This document shows positions 1 to 6,537 of a stretch of DNA of 14,700 bases, one piece after another; position 1 is the first letter of the stretch; every line of letters begins with the position of its first letter. Made by a program: the position numbers and the translations under genes. Below the pieces are notes generated by a model that worked only from the letters and a program-made list of their open reading frames with translations, did not search any database and was not told where the DNA came from. The stretch spans positions 1 to 14,700 of the forward strand of contig JAMCSO010000047.1 in the NCBI GenBank assembly GCA_023379075.1. The letters are read 5' to 3'. This DNA comes from Candidatus Martarchaeota archaeon. Its GTDB lineage: Archaea; Micrarchaeota; Micrarchaeia; Micrarchaeales; CABMGC01.

Positions 1-25
1 CTTCCTGACCCTTCACTTCCACCTT
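1..25. repeat. 25-bp exact copy of bases 781-805
   Basis: The first 25 bases of the window are identical to 781-805, in the same orientation; identity stops at base 26/806. At 781-805 the sequence is a normal part of rpl6, coding for the VEVKGQEV region. Here it replaces the expected continuation of rpl19e, in a different reading frame. Because it sits exactly at the window edge, a contig-end assembly artefact is the likeliest cause. Confidence 0.85.
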
Positions 26-282
26 GCATTTGAGGTTCCTCTCCTTCTTCCTTTTCCTCTCCTTCTTCCCTCACTCCTCTTCTTTCTAAGCGTTTTTGAG
101 TTCATGCTGACATTGTGCTTCGCTGGTATTGCATATATGCCGCCATTAGAAATTAATGCTCGAACATCCTCCTTTGTTATTGCCTTTGCAGCATCCTGAA
201 GGGAGTTTTGATTTATCCTTATGGATGACTCTCCCCTGTTGAGTATCTGTCCTGCTGCCCTTTTTGCAAACTTTATGCTCAT
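13..282 (-). CDS. rpl19e: Large ribosomal subunit protein L19e, 3' end missing or artefactual
   Basis: Archaeal/eukaryotic-type 60S-like subunit protein. The N-terminal half is clear: the run from KFAKRAAGQIL through the ITKEDVRALISNGGIYAIPAKH segment to the basic RRRGKGRRRG stretch matches the family. Only about 86 residues are genuine, whereas L19e is usually around 150; the long C-terminal helix that reaches across to the small subunit is absent. The last codons (RWK and stop) come from bases 1-25, which are identical to 781-805 inside rpl6, so the stop at 13-15 is probably not the real one. The start ATG at 280-282 overlaps the rpl32e stop as ATGA, so the two are translationally coupled. 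Identity is secure; the end is not. Confidence 0.88.
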   Translation of the reverse strand: MSIKFAKRAAGQILNRGESSIRINQNSLQDAAKAITKEDVRALISNGGIYAIPAKHNVSMNSKTLRKKRSEGRRRGKGRRRGTSNARWK

Positions 283-650
283 TGGATGACCTTGTTAACA
301 ATCTTTATCTTATTCTCAGCCGCTATCTTCTGAAGTGCTATCCTCTTTTTTCTGGATAATGCGTGATGGAATCTGCCCACATAACCCTCCATTCCCTTCA
401 TTCCAAGAAGGTCCTTCTCATTGTTTATTAGTATTTCCTTATTCCCATCAGGCCTTGTATACCTGACTTCTTCCTTGTTTCTGTAGCCTATTCCCGGAAC
501 CGCCCCGTACCCCTTCCTCTTGATTCTCTTTTTACTGTCGATTCCCCTTGGCCTTCTCCACCTATCCTTGATCTTGCTCCTGTTCGTGCCTCCTCCTTTC
601 ATGACATTGAATTTTGGGTGGCGCTTCTTGATTATCTTATTATCAGACAT
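279..650 (-). CDS. rpl32e: Large ribosomal subunit protein L32e
   Basis: A 123-residue archaeal L32e. Family features are visible in order: KRHPKFNV near residue 10, the WRRPRGIDSKKR basic segment, the GYGAVPGIGYR segment, and the C-terminal GYVGRFHHALSRKKR(I)AL block. Length is in the normal range for a short archaeal form. The ATG at 648-650 overlaps the rpl6 stop (TAATG), and its own stop overlaps the rpl19e start (ATGA), so it depends on coupled translation within the operon. It is an rRNA-binding structural protein of the large subunit. Confidence 0.96.
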   Translation of the reverse strand: MSDNKIIKKRHPKFNVMKGGGTNRSKIKDRWRRPRGIDSKKRIKRKGYGAVPGIGYRNKEEVRYTRPDGNKEILINNEKDLLGMKGMEGYVGRFHHALSRKKRIALQKIAAENKIKIVNKVIQ

Positions 651-1177
651 TATTCTTCAGCCTCTTCTAAGTATACACCGTCCTGGAACACTCTCGTATC
701 GTATCCTCGAGCATAGCATATCTTCCTGATGTTTGCTATTGTCTGCCCAACATCATATTGGTCGACTCCCCTGATATGCACTTCCTGACCCTTCACTTCC
801 ACCTTAGTATTTCCAATTATGCTTGTGGACCTTGGAACACGCTCCCCAAACATGTTCTTGATGAAGAACTTTGTCCCCTTGATCTCAATTGTCATTGGGA
901 AATGTGCATATAGTATCTTCATCTTTTTCTCTATGCCTTTTTCTACACCTTCCATCGCTGCACGCAACTCTGCCTCAAAACTATGTACTGCAAGGGTCGA
1001 TTTCTTTGTGAGCTTCTTGTTCGGGCTTGCATCAAGAAAGATCTTGTTGCCGTTAACCTTCACAGAGACATATTTGGGATTGAACCTCTTCACAGTAGAA
1101 CCAAGCTTACCAGTTATCTTAAGCTCTGCTACATTCAATTCGGTTCTTACTCCCAGTGGGATGTTTAGCTCATACAT
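650..1177 (-). CDS. rpl6: Large ribosomal subunit protein L6
   Basis: Universal uL6, 175 residues from the chosen ATG. The C-terminal half has the archaeal signature GVDQYDVGQTIANI and the closing RVFQDGVYLEE motif; the N-terminal repeat of the two L6 folds carries VKRFNPKYVSVKVNG. The open frame extends to a TTG at 1190-1192, but the ATG at 1175-1177 is preferred: it starts the conserved MYELNIPLG and lies 4 nt after a GTGAT Shine-Dalgarno-like element. The protein binds near the sarcin-ricin loop and factor-binding site. Bases 781-805 within it are duplicated at the window edge. Confidence 0.96.
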   Translation of the reverse strand: MYELNIPLGVRTELNVAELKITGKLGSTVKRFNPKYVSVKVNGNKIFLDASPNKKLTKKSTLAVHSFEAELRAAMEGVEKGIEKKMKILYAHFPMTIEIKGTKFFIKNMFGERVPRSTSIIGNTKVEVKGQEVHIRGVDQYDVGQTIANIRKICYARGYDTRVFQDGVYLEEAEE

Positions 1178-1188
1178 AAATATCACAG

Positions 1189-1572
1189 TCAATACACATA
1201 TGCCAGAAGTCTGCCTCCGACATGGTTCTCCCTGGCTTCCTTATTTGTCATTATGCCCTTTGAAGTTGAGATGATGAGTATTCCAAAATCCCTGCTTGGA
1301 ATGTATCTTTTCTCATATTTCTGGAACTCTTCCAGGTTTACTGCGTGCCTTGGCTTTATTACCCCGATATCATTGATCTTTTTTGATAGAGATACCTTTA
1401 GCTGCTTGAACTTGCCTTCCTCTATCTCCTCAAGTCCCTGTATGTAATTATTTTTCTTCATGACTTCGAGGACTGCCTTTATTGGCTTTGTGGATGGAAC
1501 CACACACTCGTTTATTCCCATCGCTTCGTAGACCTTTATCTTGTTAATAACGTTTGAAAGAAGATCAACCAT
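1189..1572 (-). CDS. rps8: Small ribosomal subunit protein S8
   Basis: Universal uS8, 127 residues from ATG 1570-1572 (MVDLLSNVINKI). The frame opens at a GTG (1579-1581), but the ATG fits the family start and follows a GTGATT element. The C-terminal family signature STSKGIMTNKEARENHVGGRL is intact except that it continues into the archaeal ending LAYVY. The protein binds helix 21 of 16S rRNA in the central domain. It lies 8 nt after the rps14 stop. Confidence 0.96.
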   Translation of the reverse strand: MVDLLSNVINKIKVYEAMGINECVVPSTKPIKAVLEVMKKNNYIQGLEEIEEGKFKQLKVSLSKKINDIGVIKPRHAVNLEEFQKYEKRYIPSRDFGILIISTSKGIMTNKEARENHVGGRLLAYVY

Positions 1573-1580
1573 AATAATCA

Positions 1581-1739
1581 CTAATATTTCTCAAAGCCTA
1601 TATTGCGTGCCACTTCCCTGAAGCACCTTCTGCATATATTTAAGTCATATGATCGTATAAGGCCTCTTGCAGATCCGCAAATTCTGCACATTCTCTTTCC
1701 TTTGCCCCTCTGCCTCAGCTCATAGCTTTCTTTTATCAA
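1581..1739 (-). CDS. rps14: Small ribosomal subunit protein S14, zinc-ribbon type
   Basis: A 52-residue protein found by translating the gap between rpl5 and rps8. It has the zinc ribbon CRICGSARGLIRSYDLNICRRC written as two CxxC pairs, CRIC at residues 18-21 and CRRC at 36-39, followed by FREVARNIGFEKY and a TAG stop, the canonical archaeal uS14 ending. An in-frame TGA lies four codons upstream of the only plausible initiator, TTG at 1737-1739. The AGGTGAT element touches this TTG directly, closer than usual, so the exact start is uncertain. It assembles into the head of the 30S subunit. Its place between L5 and S8 is the conserved archaeal order. Confidence 0.93.
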   Translation of the reverse strand: MIKESYELRQRGKGKRMCRICGSARGLIRSYDLNICRRCFREVARNIGFEKY

Positions 1740-1744
1740 ATCAC

Positions 1745-2263
1745 CTATTCAGATACCGTTGCCTTGTAATTATTCTTCAGATACTCGATTATCTCTTCTC
1801 TAGAGATCCTGCTGTGTTTTGGATCTGCTTTGCTATTCTTGATTCTTCTCTTTTCAACTCTCTTTCCCTTTCTCGTGAAAGAGGCATTAATGTTCATTCC
1901 GAACATGCCAATCTTGGGATCGTACTTGACTCCGGAAATATAAATATATTCCCTTATACCAAAGTTTAGTGAGTTGTTTGATATCGCACTCTTCTTGAGA
2001 GTGTTGCTGTTAGCATCAAGAGCCATCTTAAGCATGGATGCAGCATCGTCTTTTCTAAGTGTTACCATGCTGCCTATTATCTGCCCCTGCCTGAGCTTGA
2101 GCTCTGGCTCTCTCTTCTTTGAGACTGTCGCTATCGCCTTGTGTCCAGTCAGCTTCTCAAGAAGCGCCTTTGCGTTTGGAAAGAGATTCTCGTTCTGACC
2201 TATGCCTATATTCACTATAAGCTTGTCAAGGTATATCTCTCTCATTGAATTTGAATCTGTCAT
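1745..2263 (-). CDS. rpl5: Large ribosomal subunit protein L5
   Basis: Universal uL5, 172 residues from ATG 2261-2263. Diagnostic segments are KLIVNIGIGQ near the start, LTGHKAIATVSK, GSMVTLRKDDA, the FGIREYIYISGVKYDPKIGMFGM block, and FTRKGKRVEKRR. The frame extends to a TTG at 2273-2275 inside the end of rps4e, but the ATG one base past the rps4e stop is the better start; MREIYL further in is a second option. The protein contacts 5S rRNA and the P-site tRNA side of the central protuberance. Confidence 0.96.
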   Translation of the reverse strand: MTDSNSMREIYLDKLIVNIGIGQNENLFPNAKALLEKLTGHKAIATVSKKREPELKLRQGQIIGSMVTLRKDDAASMLKMALDANSNTLKKSAISNNSLNFGIREYIYISGVKYDPKIGMFGMNINASFTRKGKRVEKRRIKNSKADPKHSRISREEIIEYLKNNYKATVSE

Positions 2264-2264
2264 A

Positions 2265-2945
2265 TCAAGCGCCAATTACCATTATATTATTCAAAAGTGT
2301 CTCAAAGTTCTTCGAGTTGCTCTCAATCTCAATCAGGGCTTCTCTTGTGGATGTTCCCTGTTTTATCTCCTTTATCCTCCCAGTCTCTGATGCGTGAGTT
2401 CCGCTTATGACTATGCACTCGGCGCCTTTCTCGAGCTTCAGGACCTTCTCTATCTTATCGTCTTTAAGAAGTATTGAGTCGTTTACCTTAATCTCGTTCT
2501 TGCCTTCTCTGGTCTCTCCGCTGTGAAGCATTATCATCAATTTGTTTGAAGGAGCTATATACTTTCCAATTACTTTCATGATTCTTGATGAGTATCCTTT
2601 TACCTTCTCTGCTTTCAGGCTCCCGTGAGCGCCTATTGATAGTTTGAAATATTCGTTGCTAGGCTTAATGTGAACATAATCCTCCAACCCTACAGGATAC
2701 TTGAACTCTTTTATTACCTTTCCATTGACTTCTATGCTTCCCTCTAGGAGAGCCTTATTTGCTTCCTTTGCGGTATCTATTCCTTCCATCTGCTCTCTTA
2801 GTATGACACCCAGGGCTACAGAATCATCTCTTTTATGCCTTCCAGCCTTTGGCTTTGAGAGGTAGACTGCTTCCTTTCGTTTAACCCTAAGCCTGCTGGC
2901 CGAAGCAAGCCTCTTTATATGTCGATTATTGCCTTTGTTGCCCAT
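2265..2945 (-). CDS. rps4e: Small ribosomal subunit protein S4e
   Basis: Archaeal/eukaryotic-specific S4e, 226 residues, close to the usual length. The N-terminus (GNKGNNRHIKRLASASRL) and the WP-type basic region give way to an S4-like RNA-binding domain around residues 45-90 (ILREQMEGIDTAKEANKALLEGSIEVNGK) and a C-terminal KOW-like segment (KGAECIVISGTHASETGRIKEI). ATG 2943-2945 sits 4 nt after GTGAT, which overlaps the rpl24 stop. Its location between L24 and L5 is typical of archaeal spc-type operons. Confidence 0.95.
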   Translation of the reverse strand: MGNKGNNRHIKRLASASRLRVKRKEAVYLSKPKAGRHKRDDSVALGVILREQMEGIDTAKEANKALLEGSIEVNGKVIKEFKYPVGLEDYVHIKPSNEYFKLSIGAHGSLKAEKVKGYSSRIMKVIGKYIAPSNKLMIMLHSGETREGKNEIKVNDSILLKDDKIEKVLKLEKGAECIVISGTHASETGRIKEIKQGTSTREALIEIESNSKNFETLLNNIMVIGA

Positions 2946-2949
2946 AACA

Positions 2950-3321
2950 TCACTTCGACTTGAACCTCTCTATTTTTTCTTTTCTCAGTTTATCGCTGAG
3001 GTCAAGATCTGTAATGTAAAGATTTGAAACATTGATTAGTATGTTTGATTCCTTTCCCTTCGCATTCTTTACATTCAGTCCATCTATGCTAACCTTGCTC
3101 TTCCTTAAATCCACTCTGATAACCTTCCCGCTCTTTCCTTTCTGATCCCCACTCTTGACTTTTACGGTATCTCCCTTCCTTATTGCTATGCTTCTTTTCT
3201 TTATGCCAAGCTTTGCTGAGAGTTCCTTGGATATATGAGCATTTACGAAGTTCTGCCTTTCATGCAATGGGGCGTTGAACCTGAATCGCCTCTGTTTCCT
3301 TGCCTTGCTGCTTTTTATCAT
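2950..3321 (-). CDS. rpl24: Large ribosomal subunit protein L24
   Basis: Archaeal uL24, 123 residues from ATG 3319-3321. It has the archaeal N-terminal extension (SSKARKQRRFRFNAPLHERQ) and a KOW motif near the middle (IRKGDTVKVKSGDQKGKSGKV), which binds 23S rRNA. The open frame begins at GTG 3328-3330 overlapping the rpl14 stop, but the ATG is preferred: it is preceded by GTGATATTT, exactly the arrangement before rpl6. It is one of the first proteins to bind during large-subunit assembly. Confidence 0.95.
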   Translation of the reverse strand: MIKSSKARKQRRFRFNAPLHERQNFVNAHISKELSAKLGIKKRSIAIRKGDTVKVKSGDQKGKSGKVIRVDLRKSKVSIDGLNVKNAKGKESNILINVSNLYITDLDLSDKLRKEKIERFKSK

Positions 3322-3326
3322 AAATA

Positions 3327-3725
3327 TCACACAACTCTTGATGCAACTCCTGCAACCTTGACATATCTCTCGACGACTTCCCTTGCCATCGCTCCCTTGA
3401 CTTCTGTACCTATTGGGAGATTTTCCTCGTTTACCATTATTGCAGCATTATCTTCGAATCTCACTCTCATGCCATTTGCCCTTCTTATTGGAGCCCTTTG
3501 CCTTATCACTATTATCCTTACTGGCTTCTTCCTGTAGGTCTGATTTCCTTTTACAACGCTCCCTATTATTATGTCACCGACTCCGGCTGCGGCAGGCCTT
3601 CTTCTTCTACCCCCCTTTCCTACAATGTGAACCATCTTGAATTCGTATGCGCCGCTGTTGTCAGCGCATGTCAGTATTGCTCCAGGTATGAGCGTTTTCA
3701 TGATTCTGGAAGATAGTCCTTTCAT
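3327..3725 (-). CDS. rpl14: Large ribosomal subunit protein L14
   Basis: Universal uL14, 132 residues from ATG 3723-3725. Family motifs: GAILTCADNSGAYEFKMVHIVG, the GVGDIIIGSVVKG turn, the basic IVIRQRAPIRRANG loop, and VRFEDNAAIMVNEENLPIGTEVKG with the ending VVERYVKVAGVAS. The frame opens earlier at a TTG (3732-3734), but ATG matches the family start. It lies at the subunit interface. The gap to rps17 is 26 nt, one of the longer spacings in this operon. Confidence 0.96.
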   Translation of the reverse strand: MKGLSSRIMKTLIPGAILTCADNSGAYEFKMVHIVGKGGRRRRPAAAGVGDIIIGSVVKGNQTYRKKPVRIIVIRQRAPIRRANGMRVRFEDNAAIMVNEENLPIGTEVKGAMAREVVERYVKVAGVASRVV

Positions 3726-3751
3726 TAATATCAACTAAACGTATTATAGCA

Positions 3752-4060
3752 TTATTTAACAACAGATGTGACTACAAAAGATTTTGTCTTGCTCAGCCGT
3801 CTTGTCTCAGCGATATTCACGGTGCTCCCAAGCTTGACATCAATGCAATCAGGCTTGTGTGCAGGTATCCTTGATCTTCGCCTAAGGTATCTTTCATACT
3901 TGTATATGTACCTTGTGTAATCTATCTCGACTATTATGGTTTTCTTGGCCTTGTCGCTGACAACTCTTCCAGACATCTGCATTCCTCTGGTCTTTATGTT
4001 GCCGTGCACAGGGCATCTTAGGTCATTGCATTCCAAATGATCACTTAATCTAGCAAACAT
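3752..4060 (-). CDS. rps17: Small ribosomal subunit protein S17
   Basis: Archaeal uS17, 102 residues. The N-terminal extension with the CNDLRCPVHG motif is typical of archaeal/eukaryotic forms; the OB-fold core follows with GRVVSDKAKKTIIVE, YIYKYERYLRRRSRIPAH, and the highly conserved ending ETRRLSKTKSFVV. ATG 4058-4060 is the only reasonable start. Unlike its downstream neighbours it lacks an obvious GTGAT element, so it may rely on coupling to rnp1, whose stop is 16 nt upstream. Confidence 0.96.
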   Translation of the reverse strand: MFARLSDHLECNDLRCPVHGNIKTRGMQMSGRVVSDKAKKTIIVEIDYTRYIYKYERYLRRRSRIPAHKPDCIDVKLGSTVNIAETRRLSKTKSFVVTSVVK

Positions 4061-4076
4061 GAGCGGTGTTTGGTTT

Positions 4077-4379
4077 TTATTGAAGGGATCTACGCTTGTA
4101 GAACTTCATGGCCTTTTCTATACGCTCATAAGGCCTGAAATTAATCTCTTCACCATTCACTTTAAAAGATTTTTTTCCGAAATAAAAGATAAATACTGCT
4201 CTACTCTTTATAATACTTTTCCTTCCTTCCTTTGTATCTATTGACAATGTGTTTTTTGTCTCGTCGATGACTTTTCCAGAAATGCCTCTTTCCTTTCTGT
4301 CAAAGCTGCTTGATATCTTTACTCTGAGTCCTATGAGCTCATTAAGAATTATATTCTTATTATTATACTCCATAGGCAT
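4077..4379 (-). CDS. rnp1: Ribonuclease P protein component 1 (Rpp29/Pop4)
   Basis: A 100-residue homologue of Rpp29, one of the protein subunits that bind and stabilise the catalytic RNase P RNA which matures tRNA 5' ends. The Sm-like core is visible: LNELIGLRVKISSS, GISGKVIDETKNTLSID near residues 33-49, and KSRAVFIFYF. It is the first gene of this ribosomal operon, directly ahead of rps17, a linkage conserved across archaea. ATG 4377-4379 lies about 26 nt from the centre of a TATA box, so the transcript is probably leaderless. A second in-frame ATG two codons later is less likely. Confidence 0.92.
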   Translation of the reverse strand: MPMEYNNKNIILNELIGLRVKISSSFDRKERGISGKVIDETKNTLSIDTKEGRKSIIKSRAVFIFYFGKKSFKVNGEEINFRPYERIEKAMKFYKRRSLQ

Positions 4380-4400
4380 TATCTCATTTTTCGGATTAAG

Positions 4401-4409
4401 TATTTAATA
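4401..4409 (-). promoter_or_regulatory. TATA box of the rnp1-ribosomal operon
   Basis: On the minus strand TATTAAATA lies 21 nt before the rnp1 ATG. With the usual archaeal TATA-to-start spacing of about 26 nt, transcription would begin at or next to the ATG, giving a leaderless mRNA. The same core with the same spacing precedes the kinase gene at 13866. Confidence 0.65.
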
Positions 4410-4521
4410 CTTTCGCAGTGTAAAGCTTTGGGACAAAATTCACCCATAGCCTCAGTGTGAAGCCTTGTTCAAAAACTCTGGGTTTCTTGGACAAATTACG
4501 AGTTTTAAGAAAGGCTGAAGC

Positions 4522-5772
4522 TCATTTTATTATGACCTTGTCTGATACCTCGACGATCCTATCTATTGAGTATGTGATAGGATTTCCGAAGTTCGTGTTT
4601 ATAGTGAATCTGCCATGCTTTGTATCTGTGCCCCCGACCTTCCCTATTAGAGCCCCGAGCTCATTTATGACGAATTTGTCCTTAAGCTTCCTGCTCCTGA
4701 GGGCCTTGTTCCTGAAGAAGTTTGAGATGGCTGATATGCCTACTCCAATGAATATCGCAAGTATCAGGTACATGAGCAACTGGCTGAAATATATCTGCCC
4801 TATTATCCATGCAACAAAGGAGTATGCTAATACCCAGAAGATTATTGAGGAGCCCATGTATGAACCATACTTGAAGCTTCTGAAAAAATAGTGCTTTCCC
4901 CTTAGATCTATTATCCTGCCAAAGAGGTAAAGCAGAAGCGCTATTGGAAGTAGGAGCAAGAATCCCTCTATGCCATAAGCCCACGCAAGGGAGGAATTCC
5001 CGGAGATTCCGATTTCGAGAAGATAGTTGTTCCATCCGACAAAAAGACTTGCGCCTATGAAGAGTAATGTTCCAAGATAGAAGACAAAACTGCTCCGGTC
5101 TATGCTGAATCCAAAACCTCTGAACGAATCCAGGAATGGATCTTCTAAGCCGAATCCTTTTACCAGAAGATATATCCCTATTAGTATTGCGGGAAGCATG
5201 AGTCCGAATCCAAAGATATAACTTATTGCAAATAGGAGTATCAATACCGCAGGAATCCCGAATATTATCCTTGCGTAATGAGGTTCCTTTAGCTTCTCAA
5301 GGATTGCAAAGTAGGTGTTCTCAAGCTTTTCAGACTGCTTCATTGAGAGAAGTTTTACGCTATTGATCTTGATGCGCGACTGTATTATTGGAAGTATTCT
5401 ATTGTCGCTCGCACCATCGGTAACAAATACACACTTATCTGATTTGTATCGAGATAGTACAAGATCCAGTTGTCGTGATATCTCGCTATCTGACTGATAG
5501 CCCTCATTTTCTGATCCGGTTATTGTTGCGACATTGACTTGGTAGCCTTCTTCTTTTAATTCATCGTATATGTTAACTGCCTGGAAAATAGTGTTTGAAT
5601 CTGGATCTTCAGGGTCTGCTAGGGCAAGTTGGGTTGCACCATTCAGGTTTTCGACCCTACCATACAATGGACCGCTTATCTTCGTTTTCCGATAAAGGTC
5701 ATTATCCACATCCACAGCTAGCACTAATATCCTTTCATCGATATTCTTTGAACTTGCTGCAGAGGACCTCAT
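4522..5772 (-). CDS. DUF373 family archaeal membrane protein
   Basis: A 416-residue member of the archaeal DUF373 family, whose function is unknown. The cytosolic N-terminal domain (about residues 14-150) has the family's hallmark sequence: ILVLAVDVDNDL, GPLYGRVENLNGATQLALADPEDPDSN, IYDELKEEGYQVNVATITG, and VFVTDGASDNRILPIIQS. From about residue 165 to 350 there are roughly six to eight hydrophobic segments, followed by a hydrophilic C-terminal tail with a small beta-rich domain (about 365-416). ATG 5770-5772 is the start; a TATA box 28 nt upstream predicts a very short leader. It is transcribed divergently from the tRNA and in the same direction as, but probably separately from, the ribosomal operon. 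Confidence 0.9.
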   Translation of the reverse strand: MRSSAASSKNIDERILVLAVDVDNDLYRKTKISGPLYGRVENLNGATQLALADPEDPDSNTIFQAVNIYDELKEEGYQVNVATITGSENEGYQSDSEISRQLDLVLSRYKSDKCVFVTDGASDNRILPIIQSRIKINSVKLLSMKQSEKLENTYFAILEKLKEPHYARIIFGIPAVLILLFAISYIFGFGLMLPAILIGIYLLVKGFGLEDPFLDSFRGFGFSIDRSSFVFYLGTLLFIGASLFVGWNNYLLEIGISGNSSLAWAYGIEGFLLLLPIALLLYLFGRIIDLRGKHYFFRSFKYGSYMGSSIIFWVLAYSFVAWIIGQIYFSQLLMYLILAIFIGVGISAISNFFRNKALRSRKLKDKFVINELGALIGKVGGTDTKHGRFTINTNFGNPITYSIDRIVEVSDKVIIK

Positions 5773-5800
5773 TTAAACCAATAATATATGCTTAAAGAAA

Positions 5801-5810
5801 GTTTATAATA
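5801..5810. promoter_or_regulatory. Shared divergent TATA box (DUF373 gene and tRNA-Ser)
   Basis: GTTTATAATA on the plus strand reads TATTATAAAC on the minus strand. Taking about 26 nt to the start point, it would initiate near 5832 for the tRNA (about 10 nt before G1) and near 5780 for the DUF373 gene (about 8 nt before its ATG). No other good TATA candidate lies at either distance in this 69-nt gap. Confidence 0.5.
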
Positions 5811-5841
5811 ATTAGTAGAAGAAATACAGATAACGAATTAT

Positions 5842-5966
5842 GCCAGGGTGGCAGAATCCGGTAATGCGCCGGTCTTGAGATTCTAAATCATCAAGAGCTG
5901 ATCAGTGATGCTAAACAGGCCAACCGGTTCCTTCGGGACTTTAGGGTTCAAATCCCTACCCTGGCG
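5842..5966 (+). tRNA. tRNA-Ser (UGA anticodon) with intron
   Basis: Class II tRNA read by hand. Acceptor GCCAGGG (5842-5848) pairs with CCCTGGC (5959-5965), discriminator G at 5966 as in serine tRNAs. D arm GCA/TGC with GG at positions 18-19; anticodon stem CCGGT (5869-5873) pairs with ACCGG (5923-5927); the loop is CU-UGA-G with the anticodon at 5876-5878; a variable arm TCC-TTCG-GGA follows; T arm TAGGG-TTCAAAT-CCCTA. No CCA is encoded. An intron sits after position 37. It decodes UCA serine codons. A divergent TATA box lies about 35 nt upstream. Confidence 0.93.
5880..5921 (+). other. tRNA intron, 42 nt, with bulge-helix-bulge splice sites
   Basis: Canonical position between nucleotides 37 and 38. 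The exon stretch CTTG (5874-5877) pairs with CAGG (5916-5919) to give the 4-bp central helix (two G-C, one A-U, one G-U). It is flanked by three-base bulges AGA (5878-5880) and CCA (5920-5922), with cuts AG|A and CC|A as expected for archaeal splicing endonuclease. Inside, CATCA (5889-5893) pairs with TGATG (5906-5910), closing the intron hairpin. Confidence 0.85.
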
Positions 5967-5969
5967 CAT

Positions 5970-5980
5970 ACTTATAAGTT
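5970..5980 (+). promoter_or_regulatory. Possible TATA box for the gene at 6040
   Basis: CTTATAAG directly after the tRNA is a reasonable TATA core. It would place the transcript start near 6001 and give a leader of about 40 nt before the ATG at 6040. Read-through from the tRNA promoter is the alternative. Confidence 0.35.
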
Positions 5981-6039
5981 AAGAGCGGGGCAATATACCA
6001 AACCAAAAGCCACAAAAGCTAACTCTGAGATCTTTAGAT

Positions 6040-6537
6040 ATGGCAAAAACAAGAATCCTTAAGAGATATGGGCTAGAGAGATCAGTAAAGATACTCATCG
6101 CTATCGGATCACTGCTCATCCTTCTTTCCCGGTTTGCAGGAGCTTATTATTTCAGACTAACAGGCAAGATCACGCTGTTTATAGTACCTTTGATATTCAC
6201 ATGCGTCTCGGCAGTCCTACTATTGATAATACGATACAGATATACTTTATTTGAAAAATATCCGTATCTTATGAATCTTCCATCGTTGTTTTACCATATA
6301 GGAGAGCAAAAAGGCACAAGCAATCAGGGAATTGCGTTCAGTATGATATTCACAGTACATGCACTGGTAATGGCTTTTCTAGGGCTCCTGAGTCTGATCT
6401 TGGAAATCAGCATAGGCTCTAGCATTAAGAGTAAGTTGGCTTCTCCTTTTTTGTACGTGTATCTTGTTATAATTGCAATCTTATGTGTATCTGTGCTGCT
6501 ACAGTGCCGCAGGATTTACATCAAATTCCTGAAGTAA
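6040..6537 (+). CDS. Small four-helix membrane protein, unknown function
   Basis: A 165-residue protein I do not recognise. A basic N-terminus (MAKTRILKRYGLERS) is followed by four hydrophobic segments at about residues 17-38, 44-65, 97-124 and 135-157, and a basic C-terminus (CRRIYIKFLK), consistent with both ends inside. The loop between helices 2 and 3 (about 66-96) is the longest soluble part. The ATG at 6040 is chosen because it is preceded by a stop-rich, non-coding stretch and begins the basic N-terminus. No enzymatic motif is visible. It stands alone between the tRNA and a long gap; nothing ties it firmly to the surface cluster downstream. Confidence 0.7.
   Translation: MAKTRILKRYGLERSVKILIAIGSLLILLSRFAGAYYFRLTGKITLFIVPLIFTCVSAVLLLIIRYRYTLFEKYPYLMNLPSLFYHIGEQKGTSNQGIAFSMIFTVHALVMAFLGLLSLILEISIGSSIKSKLASPFLYVYLVIIAILCVSVLLQCRRIYIKFLK

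Noticed and set aside
819..1274. 151-codon plus-strand open frame across rpl6 and rps8
   Set aside because: Overlaps two highly conserved ribosomal genes on the other strand; a shadow frame.
4457..4891. 144-codon plus-strand open frame
   Set aside because: Antisense to the DUF373 membrane protein; its hydrophobic look is the mirror of the true helices.
5842..5966. tRNA-Leu(GAG) reading of the tRNA
   Set aside because: The alternative stem gives no U at position 33 and no proper loop. The CCGGT/ACCGG stem with UGA, discriminator G and a canonical bulge-helix-bulge is fully consistent with serine.
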